From: Bdellovibrionales bacterium
GTDB taxonomy: Bacteria > Bdellovibrionota > Bdellovibrionia > Bdellovibrionales > Bdellovibrionaceae
Length of the DNA: 64,000 bases
Assembly (NCBI GenBank): GCA_005793345.1
Contig: SXSU01000061.1
Location: 1-64,000, forward strand
Direction of reading: 5' to 3'
Shown here: positions 54,381-62,943 of the stretch, piece by piece
How positions within the stretch are numbered: the first letter of the stretch is position 1
Layout: each line of letters opens with the position of its first letter
The notes under the pieces: generated by a model
Told to the model about the DNA's origin: nothing
Databases searched by the model: none
Seen by the model: only the letters and a program-made list of their open reading frames with translations
Made by a program: the position numbers and the translations under genes

Positions 54381-55808
54381 ATGTCTACTACTGAGAACGA
54401 GTCAGTTTCAAATCAAACTAAATTTAATTTTAAACAATTTGATCCCAATGCTCCTAAACATAAAAAAGTGCACTTCATAAGTTTAGGTTGCCCTAAAAAT
54501 TTAGTAGATAGCGAAATCATGGCTGGCACTTTGATGAAAGACGGTTATGAAGTTGTTTCTGAGGCTGAAGATGCTGATACAGTCGTAATAAATACATGTG
54601 GTTTTATAGAAGACTCAAAAAAAGAATCAATACAAAGAATTTTACAAATGTCAGAACTAAAATCCGATGGTGCTATACGAAAAATTGTAGTGGCAGGATG
54701 TTTAACTCAAAGATATAAAGATGATTTAGTTTCTGGATTACCTGAGGCAGATTTATTTATTGGATCTGGTGAATTTCAAAATATTTCTAAAATTTTAAAA
54801 AGCCATGATGAAGGTAACACTAAAAAAACATTTTTTAATTTACCAACGTACTTGCAAGAAGAAGAAACTCCTCGGGTAAACTCACAACCCAAACACCGTG
54901 CATATATTAAAATTTCGGAGGGGTGCTTAAAGAGATGTGCTTTCTGTGCAATACCTCTCATTCGAGGAAATCTTCAATCTCGAAAACTTGAAAGTGTTGT
55001 GAGTGAAGCAAAACTTTTAGTTGCTGATGGTGCTAAAGAGTTAATAATTATATCCCATGATTTTACAGATTATGGCTGGGATTTACGACGAAAAAATCCT
55101 GCTGCTAAAGAATCTCCAGAAAATCTATTAAAAGCACTGGCAGAAATTGAAGGCGTTGAGTGGGTTAGAGTACTGTATCTTTACCCAGATGGAATCACTC
55201 CTGAGATGGTTCAATTGATTAAAAATAATAAAAAATTAGTGAAGTATTTTGATATGCCACTACAACATATCAATAACGAAGTTCTTAAAACAATGAATCG
55301 TAAAATGACAAAAGAAGAGATTACTTCGGTTTTAGATATGATTCATAAAGAAATTCCAGATGCTGTGATAAGAACACAATTTATTGTGGGTTACCCAGGT
55401 GAAACTGAAGAGCAATTCGAAGAGTTGATGGATTTTGTAAAAGATAATCAATTTGATCGAGTTGGTTGTTTTAAATACTCTCTTGAAGAGAATACGCCTT
55501 CGGGAAAAATGGCAAATCAAATTGAAGAAGAAGTTAAACAAGATCGCCACGATAAATTAATGTCTATGCAACAAAAAATAAGTCGAAAAAAACATAAAGC
55601 ATTTGTTGGTAAAACAGTTCAAGTCTTAGTTGAAGGTTTTAGTGAAGAAACAGATTTATTATTGCAAGGTCGAACATCGCAACAGGCTCCAGAAATTGAT
55701 GGTGTTGTTTTGATTAATGAAGGCGAAGCTCAGGTTGGTGATATGGTTTACGTTAAAATCACCGATAGTATGGAATATGATTTAATTGGTAAGATTGTTG
55801 AGTCTTAA
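54381..55808 (+). CDS. rimO: ribosomal protein S12 methylthiotransferase RimO
   Basis: A 475-residue radical-SAM methylthiotransferase that modifies the conserved Asp of ribosomal protein S12. N-terminal UPF0004 domain starts VHFISLGCPKNLVDSE, with further cluster Cys in VINTCGFIEDSKKES and VVAGCLTQRY; the radical-SAM cluster is GCLKRCAFCAIPLIRG; C-terminal TRAM domain ends in DLIGKIV. SLGCPKN and the G-N-L-Q-S-R-K stretch favour RimO over MiaB. A 30-residue N-terminal extension is present. Confidence 0.95.
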   Translation: MSTTENESVSNQTKFNFKQFDPNAPKHKKVHFISLGCPKNLVDSEIMAGTLMKDGYEVVSEAEDADTVVINTCGFIEDSKKESIQRILQMSELKSDGAIRKIVVAGCLTQRYKDDLVSGLPEADLFIGSGEFQNISKILKSHDEGNTKKTFFNLPTYLQEEETPRVNSQPKHRAYIKISEGCLKRCAFCAIPLIRGNLQSRKLESVVSEAKLLVADGAKELIIISHDFTDYGWDLRRKNPAAKESPENLLKALAEIEGVEWVRVLYLYPDGITPEMVQLIKNNKKLVKYFDMPLQHINNEVLKTMNRKMTKEEITSVLDMIHKEIPDAVIRTQFIVGYPGETEEQFEELMDFVKDNQFDRVGCFKYSLEENTPSGKMANQIEEEVKQDRHDKLMSMQQKISRKKHKAFVGKTVQVLVEGFSEETDLLLQGRTSQQAPEIDGVVLINEGEAQVGDMVYVKITDSMEYDLIGKIVES

Positions 55809-55856
55809 CTTAAAGATGAATGTTAAAATAATATTTATTTATTTCATTGGTTTAAT

Positions 55857-56141
55857 ATGAGTTCATTCTCTACATTTTTACATCAAAATAAAACATCAGT
55901 GACAATCATTGGTACATTTCATGGTGCGCACCGAAGTCTTGAATACTATGCAGTTGAAAAACTAAAACAATTAAATCTGCAAACTAAGCCAGATGTATTG
56001 GCAATTCAAGTAAGAGCAGAAGATTATACAAAAGCTGATTTTTCGAATAACCCTTGGGATATATATTTAAGACTGGTTAGTTTCAACAATTCCCAGGTTC
56101 CTTCTTTTGTCATATATCTAAATCAAATACATATCGTATAA
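55857..56141 (+). CDS. short TraB-like protein, probably truncated
   Basis: A 94-residue product reading SVTIIGTFHGAHRSLEYYAVEKL, then QTKPDVLAIQVRAEDY. The strand-GTxH start followed by a helix and KPDVLAIxVR resembles the N-terminus of TraB/PrgY-type proteins, whose C-terminal metal-binding half is missing here. The last 20 residues look random. Probably the surviving 5' piece of a larger gene; a stand-alone function cannot be excluded. Repeat copy 3 follows after 21 bases. Confidence 0.5.
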   Translation: MSSFSTFLHQNKTSVTIIGTFHGAHRSLEYYAVEKLKQLNLQTKPDVLAIQVRAEDYTKADFSNNPWDIYLRLVSFNNSQVPSFVIYLNQIHIV

Positions 56142-56162
56142 TCAAAAGTACATATAACGGCG

Positions 56163-56208
56163 AAGGATTTTGTCTCGTACAATTGCGAAGCGAACAGACT
56201 TTATCAAG
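56163..56208 (-). repeat. 46-bp palindromic repeat, copy 3
   Basis: On the minus strand it begins CTTGATAAAGTCT and has the core TCGCTTCGC shared with the copy at 60250, ending GAGACAAAATCC. It lies just 3' of the short TraB-like gene. Confidence 0.75.
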
Positions 56209-56287
56209 AGCAGGTATTAAATATATGATTTTATTAAATAAAATAATTTTCTTTTAGATTAAAATGCCAATACTAAGAACAACAATT

Positions 56288-56334
56288 ACAACATAAAATT
56301 TTATGTTGTTTTTTATGCGAATTTAGTGTATTAT
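56288..56334 (+). promoter_or_regulatory. promoter and operator of the toxin-antitoxin pair
   Basis: A perfect 22-bp palindrome (ACAACATAAAA/TTTTATGTTGT, 56288-56309) overlaps -35 TTGTTT (56306-56311); -10 TATTAT (56329-56334) follows after 17 bp, and AGGAGG (56342-56347) then serves the GTG at 56352. This is the usual layout for an autorepressing antitoxin. The palindrome plus T-run could also act as a terminator. Confidence 0.6.
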
Positions 56335-56351
56335 TATCAACAGGAGGTTCT

Positions 56352-56627
56352 GTGTCTAATTTAAATTCGCCTGAAAGGGTGACCGTAACTATTCCAGAGG
56401 ACGTGAAAGACCTATTTGTATGGATGAAAAAATATGAGCCTAGCTTTGAAGGCAAAGATGCTACTATTGGTGCATTCTTACTTAAGCTTGGAGCTGAAGC
56501 ATATTATAAACAAGGCTTAGAAAACATTGTACCCCTTGAATCTGAAATAGTTGAGGCATTTGATAAGTCTAGCTTGCAAGCAATATCGGAAATTATGGAC
56601 GAGCCTGTTTTAACGAAGGTTAAGTAG
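56352..56627 (+). CDS. putative antitoxin of a MazF-like pair
   Basis: A 91-residue acidic protein starting at GTG behind AGGAGG. The N-terminus SPERVTVTIPEDVKDLFVWM looks like a ribbon-helix-helix strand and helix; the rest is helical (FLLKLGAEAYYKQGL). Small RHH proteins directly before a MazF/PemK-type gene are normally antitoxins that also repress their promoter, where a palindrome is found. The toxin gene starts at the next base after its stop. Confidence 0.6.
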   Translation: MSNLNSPERVTVTIPEDVKDLFVWMKKYEPSFEGKDATIGAFLLKLGAEAYYKQGLENIVPLESEIVEAFDKSSLQAISEIMDEPVLTKVK

Positions 56628-57017
56628 ATGAAACAAGGTCGAATTTATATTCCACCACTAACCTATCCGCCAGGGAAAAAAATACCTCATCGAATTTTGA
56701 TATTGAGTAATAGTGCAATTATTAACAGATCTAGGCCTGGGTCTTTTTTAGTTTGTGCCATTATCAGAAGCTCTATTAGTCAGCAAACGGGTAAGGCTGT
56801 AACATTAGTACCAAATCATTCAATTCCTATTACAGTAAAAGATTGTATATCATTTAATCCTAACTTTACGGTCTTAGACCATGACAGTGTTATTGAAACA
56901 CATCAATTATTCCACGTAAGTTGTGATTATTTAATTAATCAATCAGTAAAAGCTTTAGGGGATTTGAATTCTGATAAACTCCAAGAAGTATTGAACGGTG
57001 CAAGAAAAGTGTTTTAA
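56628..57017 (+). CDS. putative MazF/PemK-like toxin
   Basis: A 129-residue protein: start GRIYIPPLTYPPGKKIPHRI, strand ILILSNSAIINRS, GSFLVCAIIRSS, VTLVPNHSIPI and the C-terminal helix SVKALGDLNSDKLQEVLNGA. A strand-rich start with xHRxLILSN and a helical C-terminal end fits the MazF/PemK/CcdB barrel fold of mRNA interferases, although identity to characterised toxins is low by eye. It directly follows the antitoxin-like gene. Confidence 0.6.
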   Translation: MKQGRIYIPPLTYPPGKKIPHRILILSNSAIINRSRPGSFLVCAIIRSSISQQTGKAVTLVPNHSIPITVKDCISFNPNFTVLDHDSVIETHQLFHVSCDYLINQSVKALGDLNSDKLQEVLNGARKVF

Positions 57018-57219
57018 TTTTTTTGGGAAAGTTATTTGCCAAGTATTTGAAGGAGATTGGATGGATAAAGTAATAATGCAATCTCATTTAAACAAAAACT
57101 CCTTTAACACTATATCTAAATCAAGATATAAATACTTGCTTCTATCTCTTGTAAAATAAATAATTACGAACATAATCCGAGTTTCAACTCGTTAGAATAT
57201 TTTTATAAGGGGTAAAACA

Positions 57220-57972
57220 ATGAAGCTTTTTAACGATTATCCAAAAGATCTTATAGCAAATATTGAGACTGAAATCGAAAATTATTTAACTCATAATCCT
57301 TCACCTCATTATGCAGCCTTCGATGCAGATGGAACACTTTGGGATATTGACGCTGGAGAAGTTTTTTTTGAGTACCAATTAAATAAATGTAATCTTAAAA
57401 ATTTACCCGAAAATCCTTGGAAGTTTTATCATGATTGGAAAGCCCATGATCCTAAAGGAGCTTATTTATGGCTCGCGCAAATCAATAAAGGTTTACCAAT
57501 TGAACAAGTTCGCAAATGGGGTAGAGATTGTTTACGTGAATCTAAAAACTGGCCAATATTTCCTTCGCAACGAAAATTAATACATTGGTTAAAAAATAAA
57601 GGTATTCGAGTTTTTATTGTGACGGCTTCTATTAAATGGGCTGTTGAGCCCTTTGCAGAACTTTTGGGGTTGCATTACGATGATGTTCTTGGGGTAGAAA
57701 CAGAAGTTTTAAATGGTGTTGTGAGCGAACGCCAAAAAGGAACTATTACATATAAAGAAGGTAAGTCACAAAAACTTTTACAATATACAGATCAAGTTAC
57801 ACCTTTACTTTGCTCTGGAAATACGATGGGAGATTTGCAGTTACTAGAGTGTTCAAAATTAATTAAACTAGCAGTATCAAGTGCTCGTCCAAATACAGAA
57901 TTATATCAAACAGAATCAGAACTTAAAAATATTGCAGTTCAACGGGGATGGAGTCATCATACTTTTTCATAA
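57220..57972 (+). CDS. HAD-superfamily phosphatase (SerB-like class IB)
   Basis: A 250-residue cytosolic HAD hydrolase: motif I AAFDADGTLWDIDAGE (nucleophile Asp at about residue 33), motif II FIVTAS (about 139-144), a Lys in EGKSQKL and motif IV GNTMGDLQLLE. A helical cap between motifs I and II with EVFFEYQL resembles phosphoserine phosphatase-type enzymes. The substrate is not certain. AAGGGG precedes the ATG. Followed on the same strand by two further genes. Confidence 0.85.
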   Translation: MKLFNDYPKDLIANIETEIENYLTHNPSPHYAAFDADGTLWDIDAGEVFFEYQLNKCNLKNLPENPWKFYHDWKAHDPKGAYLWLAQINKGLPIEQVRKWGRDCLRESKNWPIFPSQRKLIHWLKNKGIRVFIVTASIKWAVEPFAELLGLHYDDVLGVETEVLNGVVSERQKGTITYKEGKSQKLLQYTDQVTPLLCSGNTMGDLQLLECSKLIKLAVSSARPNTELYQTESELKNIAVQRGWSHHTFS

Positions 57973-58055
57973 TCACAAACAGATATTTTCTTGTTTGTTG
58001 GGAATGATCAAAAAGAGGTTTACATTTACTTGGACATTGATAATGATTAAGTCAT

Positions 58056-58517
58056 ATGAATCTGGTTTTTACCTTGATAGAACATAATCATTTTGAGGAA
58101 CTTCAAGAATTTGAAAACGAAAAGTTAAAACTTATTTTTTCAGATGAAATTGAACAATCACTTCAACGTTGGAACAGTCGATGGCGACCTGAAGCTATGG
58201 AACATTATCTCAAGGCGGGATGGAGTTTTATGGCTCGTAATTTACAGAATCAGTTGATGGGTTATTTTCTTGCTCAGCCCCTGCTATTTATTGATGGTCA
58301 AACCCAATCATTATGGGTTGAGCATATCTCTTTTGTAGATCATGTGTCTCTAGAGGCTGTGGCAAAAATGGCAGTTCAATTAAGCCGAGATAAACATTTT
58401 CAAAAAATATACTTTCCGCAACTTCAAGAGCTTCAACTGATTTTTCAAAATCAAATTAAAATATCGCAATGGAACCCCCAGGTTTTTCAAATTTTAACAA
58501 CGAAGGCAGGGACATAA
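58056..58517 (+). CDS. protein of unknown function upstream of glpD
   Basis: A 153-residue soluble protein. The middle, WSFMARNLQNQLMGYFLAQPLLFIDGQTQSLWVEHISF, reads like strands 3-5 of a GNAT acetyltransferase followed by a helix (LEAVAKMAVQLSRDK), but the acetyl-CoA loop (RxxGxG/A) is missing, so enzymatic activity is doubtful. Stop and glpD start share one base (TAATG), implying coupling to glycerol-3-phosphate dehydrogenase. Confidence 0.6.
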   Translation: MNLVFTLIEHNHFEELQEFENEKLKLIFSDEIEQSLQRWNSRWRPEAMEHYLKAGWSFMARNLQNQLMGYFLAQPLLFIDGQTQSLWVEHISFVDHVSLEAVAKMAVQLSRDKHFQKIYFPQLQELQLIFQNQIKISQWNPQVFQILTTKAGT

Positions 58518-60172
58518 TGGATAGGCAACTAAGTCTTTCGAATTTTAGAAATAAAACCTATGACCTACTTATTATTGGTGGTGGAATTGTTGGTGCTGGT
58601 ATTGCCCGAGATGCGGCTTCTCGCGGGATGAGTGTGGCGCTTGTCGAAAAAAATGATTTTGCATATGGTACGAGTTCTCGATCTAGTAAATTAATACATG
58701 GAGGAATTCGATATCTTGAAAATAAAGAGTTTGGATTAGTTTTTGAAGCATTAAGTGAACGGGAAAAATTATATGAAATTGCTCCTCATTTAGTTCATCC
58801 ATTAAGATTTGTCTTGCCCGTTTATAAAGATTCAAGAGTAGGAATGGGATTAATGAGTTTAGGGATGTGGTTGTACGATATCCTTTCATTGTTTCAAAGT
58901 CCCTTTCATGAAAGACTTAGTCCTCAGAAAAGTTTAGATCATATGCCTTTACTAAAATCAAATGGGCTTGAGGGAGCCTTTATTTATTCTGATGCCTATA
59001 TGGATGATGACCGACTAGTCATTGAAACGCTTAGATCTGCCTGTAGTTTTGGTGCGGATGTTGCGAATTATGTTGAAGCCCTTGATTGGTCCCATGAAGT
59101 TGATAAAAATGGAACTTTAATTTATCATCAGATTAAAGTTAAAAATTTAGAACCGGCTAATGATTTTGATAAAGCAAAAAGTAATTTCCAAATAAAAGCA
59201 AAACATGTGGTGAGTTGTGTAGGAGCTTGGACCGACTCAGTGGCCCCTCATTTTGACCCTCATTGGAAAAAACAATTAAGGCCAACCAAAGGAATCCATA
59301 TCACCTTAAAAAAAGATCGACTACCACTTAAGGATGCGGTTGTTATGGCGGTTGATAAAGAAAATAGGATTGTTTTTGGTATTCCACGTCATGATATGAT
59401 AATTATTGGAACTACTGATACTGACTTTAAAGGTGAGCTTGATGGAGTCGTTGCAACAAAAGATGATATTCAATATTTGCTAAAAATTGTTGGAGAGTAT
59501 TTTCCTGGTGCTCAGCTTACAGAAAAAGATATTATTGCAACTTATGCAGGTATTCGTCCACTAGTTGATGATGGTTCGAAAACTGAAGGTAAAACCAGTC
59601 GCGAACATAAAATTATTTCAAACACAAAATTAGGAATCACTTTTGTAATGGGTGGCAAATACACGACGTATCGCAAGATGTCGCAAGATGTAGTGGAAAC
59701 AATTTTAAAATGTTTTGATATCGAATCAAAAGTAAAATTTTGTAATTCTAAAACAAATGAGGCTTTAAACCCTTTATGCACAGTGGATCAATTAGACAAA
59801 GCAAAATATTTAGCTCAATCTTGGAGTCAAATTTTTCATCTGCAATTGAATGAAGTTTCATTTCTAGTTGAAAGACATGGTATGGAAGCCGAAGAAATTT
59901 TAAAATTTGGAAAATTGAATAAACTTTCAATGTGGGAAGTGGAGCTTCATCATGCTGTGAGAAATACAATGTGTTTACATTTAGTAGATTTTTTTACGAG
60001 GAGAACACCTTTGTTTTTGGCAGAAAAAAATCATGGAATTGAGCTTGCTGAAATATTAGCTCTTCATATGCAAAACGAATTGAATTGGAGTGAATCTCAA
60101 CGAAATGATGAAAAAAATAAATTAGTTGACCATATTCGGCACGAATTAGCTTGGCAACAGCAAACATTTTAG
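58517..60172 (+). CDS. glpD: FAD-dependent glycerol-3-phosphate dehydrogenase
   Basis: A 551-residue GlpD from ATG 58517 (CAGGGA upstream); an ATG 16 codons earlier would overlap the previous gene by 49 bases and is disfavoured. FAD site LLIIGGGIVGAGIARDAASR, family motif GTSSRSSKLIHGGIRYLE, RPTKGIHITL, IIGTTDTDFKG and VMGGKYTTYRKM are all present. The enzyme oxidises glycerol-3-phosphate to dihydroxyacetone phosphate at the membrane and reduces quinone. Repeat copy 4 lies about 80 bases after the stop. Confidence 0.95.
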   Translation: MDRQLSLSNFRNKTYDLLIIGGGIVGAGIARDAASRGMSVALVEKNDFAYGTSSRSSKLIHGGIRYLENKEFGLVFEALSEREKLYEIAPHLVHPLRFVLPVYKDSRVGMGLMSLGMWLYDILSLFQSPFHERLSPQKSLDHMPLLKSNGLEGAFIYSDAYMDDDRLVIETLRSACSFGADVANYVEALDWSHEVDKNGTLIYHQIKVKNLEPANDFDKAKSNFQIKAKHVVSCVGAWTDSVAPHFDPHWKKQLRPTKGIHITLKKDRLPLKDAVVMAVDKENRIVFGIPRHDMIIIGTTDTDFKGELDGVVATKDDIQYLLKIVGEYFPGAQLTEKDIIATYAGIRPLVDDGSKTEGKTSREHKIISNTKLGITFVMGGKYTTYRKMSQDVVETILKCFDIESKVKFCNSKTNEALNPLCTVDQLDKAKYLAQSWSQIFHLQLNEVSFLVERHGMEAEEILKFGKLNKLSMWEVELHHAVRNTMCLHLVDFFTRRTPLFLAEKNHGIELAEILALHMQNELNWSESQRNDEKNKLVDHIRHELAWQQQTF

Positions 60173-60249
60173 TAAGAATATACACGTTGTAGATGACGTT
60201 TATAAAAAAGTTGTTTCAGTAAAAACTTTCTTGTCTTGAAATAACTTCT

Positions 60250-60295
60250 CATGATTAAGTCTGATCGCTTCGCGATTATATCAGACATAATCATA
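60250..60295 (+). repeat. 46-bp palindromic repeat, copy 4
   Basis: The best-formed copy: ATGATTA-A-GTCTGAT pairs with ATCAGAC-A-TAATCAT with one A-A mismatch, and an inner hairpin ATCGC/GCGAT can form around TTC. Located between glpD and mreB; the first 21 bases are identical to copy 1. Confidence 0.85.
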
Positions 60296-60317
60296 AGCAG
60301 TTATTTTTTGTTTGTTT

Positions 60318-60378
60318 GGGGTGATTTTCAATCACCCCGAATTATGAAAATACAATCTAAAGTTTGTATTTTCATAAT
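60318..60378. promoter_or_regulatory. two hairpins in the mreB leader
   Basis: First hairpin GGGGTGAT (60318-60325)/ATCACCCC (60331-60338); second, a 15-bp perfect inverted repeat ATTATGAAAATACAA (60341-60355)/TTGTATTTTCATAAT (60364-60378). The second ends 42 bases before the mreB start. They follow repeat copy 4. Possible glpD terminator and mreB leader control. Confidence 0.6.
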
Positions 60379-60396
60379 AACTTCGATAACTTTTAA

Positions 60397-61464
<1,068 letters not shown>

Positions 61465-61540
61465 ATTAAATACAAACTTTAGTCTGTAATTAATTCTTTA
61501 GTTATTCATTTAATAAAAATGAATTATATTTAATTACATT

Positions 61541-62002
61541 ATGACTGAATCCATTGCTTTTCAAAAAATGCTTTTATTTTTTTATCTTTCTTCACTTGAA
61601 GAAAAAATTTCAGTAGATTTTACGGCTCGAGCAGTAAATTTGTATAAAAAGAAAAAATTAACAAGTTCTGCGGGTTCTTCAAATGATGAATTATTTTTGA
61701 TAGAAGTTTGTAATCAATTATTTACTGAAAATTTTCAAAATTTTGCACTCAAACAAATTACAATAGTTAATTCATCAATAATTTCATGGCCAGATCATTT
61801 AGATCTTACACCTTGGTGTGAATTCCAAAAGAGAAGTGCTGTAAATGAACGACTTGCTGTTTTATGGGTAAATGTTTTGAATGTATCAATTGAAAGCCTT
61901 GCTCATGCTCTCAATCTCTCACAAGGTACGATTCGATATAGATTGGGAAAAGGCCTTTCTTTGCTTGGGCAATTAAATCGTCCGAATTGGGGAACGATAT
62001 GA
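61541..62002 (+). CDS. sigma-70 region 4-like regulator
   Basis: A 153-residue protein whose C-terminal third (RLAVLWVNVLNVSIESLAHALNLSQGTIRYRLGKGLSLLG) has the helix-turn-helix of sigma region 4 (LAxALNLSxGTIRxRLxKGLxxL). The first 100 residues are not a recognisable region 2, so it is either a divergent ECF sigma or a sigma-like DNA-binding protein. No ribosome site is evident. It overlaps the next gene (ATGA), which encodes a one-helix membrane protein, the layout of a sigma/anti-sigma pair. Confidence 0.6.
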   Translation: MTESIAFQKMLLFFYLSSLEEKISVDFTARAVNLYKKKKLTSSAGSSNDELFLIEVCNQLFTENFQNFALKQITIVNSSIISWPDHLDLTPWCEFQKRSAVNERLAVLWVNVLNVSIESLAHALNLSQGTIRYRLGKGLSLLGQLNRPNWGTI

Positions 62003-62814
62003 TTGAAAGAGAAAAAACACCCTTAGTTCCTTATTTGATTAAAGGTAAACGTGATCTTTCAGAATTTATGGCACGTGAATTATTATATGATTATGCCATT
62101 CATGCACTTGATACAGATCGTAATTATGCTGTTCAAAAAGCTATTCAAGAAAATCAACAGTTAGCTAAAGAATTAGACGATATTTTGTATGGAATTACAT
62201 ATTGTCAGCACCTTACTCAAGCTGTTGCAAAAGAAGAAGTAATAAAAAAAATTGCATTCCAACCCAGAATTACAGAAACGCTAAAGAAAAATTTAAATCT
62301 TAGAAATTGGAATGTTAATATTTTGTGGGTTGCTGAAGCCATGGGTATTGGATTTGTGTTTTTATTATTAATGACTTTAATGCCTTGGAAAGCGGTATTT
62401 GATAAATTGAATATGAAATCAAAATCAGAAGTAGTTATTAATTTTGCTAAAGAAATAAATTCAACTCACTTAGCAAGTCATGTAAATGATAATAATGAAG
62501 TTCAAAATTCACAAATTGATGTCGTATTAGAATTAAAAGTTGCAAACTCAAAATATACAATTGAAAAAATACCTGTGTTAATTGAAAAATCAGGAGCAAG
62601 TATTTTTGCAGTTGATAAAGTAAAGACAAATCAATTTATAATTACTGTGCCACAACAGAATAAAATTAAACTTCTAGAAGAATTAAAGCTTCAAGGTAAG
62701 ATTAATTATATAGAGGGCGAGACTCAAGTCCATGACACTAAAAAAACAATATTAAATTTAAAAATTTTAGTAGAAAGTACAGCTCAAGTGAAACCCAAAC
62801 TGAGTCCCAATTGA
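61999..62814 (+). CDS. putative anti-sigma-like membrane protein
   Basis: A 271-residue protein from ATG 61999 behind GGGGA. Residues 1-105 are cytoplasmic and helical (FMARELLYDYAIHALDTDRN, a HxxxCxxC-type zinc site is absent), then one membrane helix (AEAMGIGFVFLLLMTLMPW, about 111-129), then about 140 extracytoplasmic residues with alpha/beta pattern (VVLELKVANSKYTIEKIPVL). The N-terminus starting with a short helical bundle and the coupling to a sigma-like gene suggest an anti-sigma factor, without proof. Its stop codon is part of an 11-bp tandem repeat. Confidence 0.55.
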   Translation: MIEREKTPLVPYLIKGKRDLSEFMARELLYDYAIHALDTDRNYAVQKAIQENQQLAKELDDILYGITYCQHLTQAVAKEEVIKKIAFQPRITETLKKNLNLRNWNVNILWVAEAMGIGFVFLLLMTLMPWKAVFDKLNMKSKSEVVINFAKEINSTHLASHVNDNNEVQNSQIDVVLELKVANSKYTIEKIPVLIEKSGASIFAVDKVKTNQFIITVPQQNKIKLLEELKLQGKINYIEGETQVHDTKKTILNLKILVESTAQVKPKLSPN

Positions 62815-62844
62815 GTCCCAATTGAGTCCATCTTGAGTCCATAC
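62802..62844. repeat. 11-bp tandem repeat, about four units
   Basis: GAGTCCCAATT at 62802 and 62813, GAGTCCATCTT at 62824 and GAGTCCATAC at 62835. The first units include the stop codon of the anti-sigma-like gene; the array reaches to 100 bases before the next start. The unit length is one helical turn. Confidence 0.8.
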
Positions 62845-62943
62845 AACGAATAGATTATTAGATCAAATATTTGTACTATACTATGGCCTATTGTTGAGCT
62901 TTACGATCTATGCAATTTCATATAAAAAAGTTAATATTTAATA

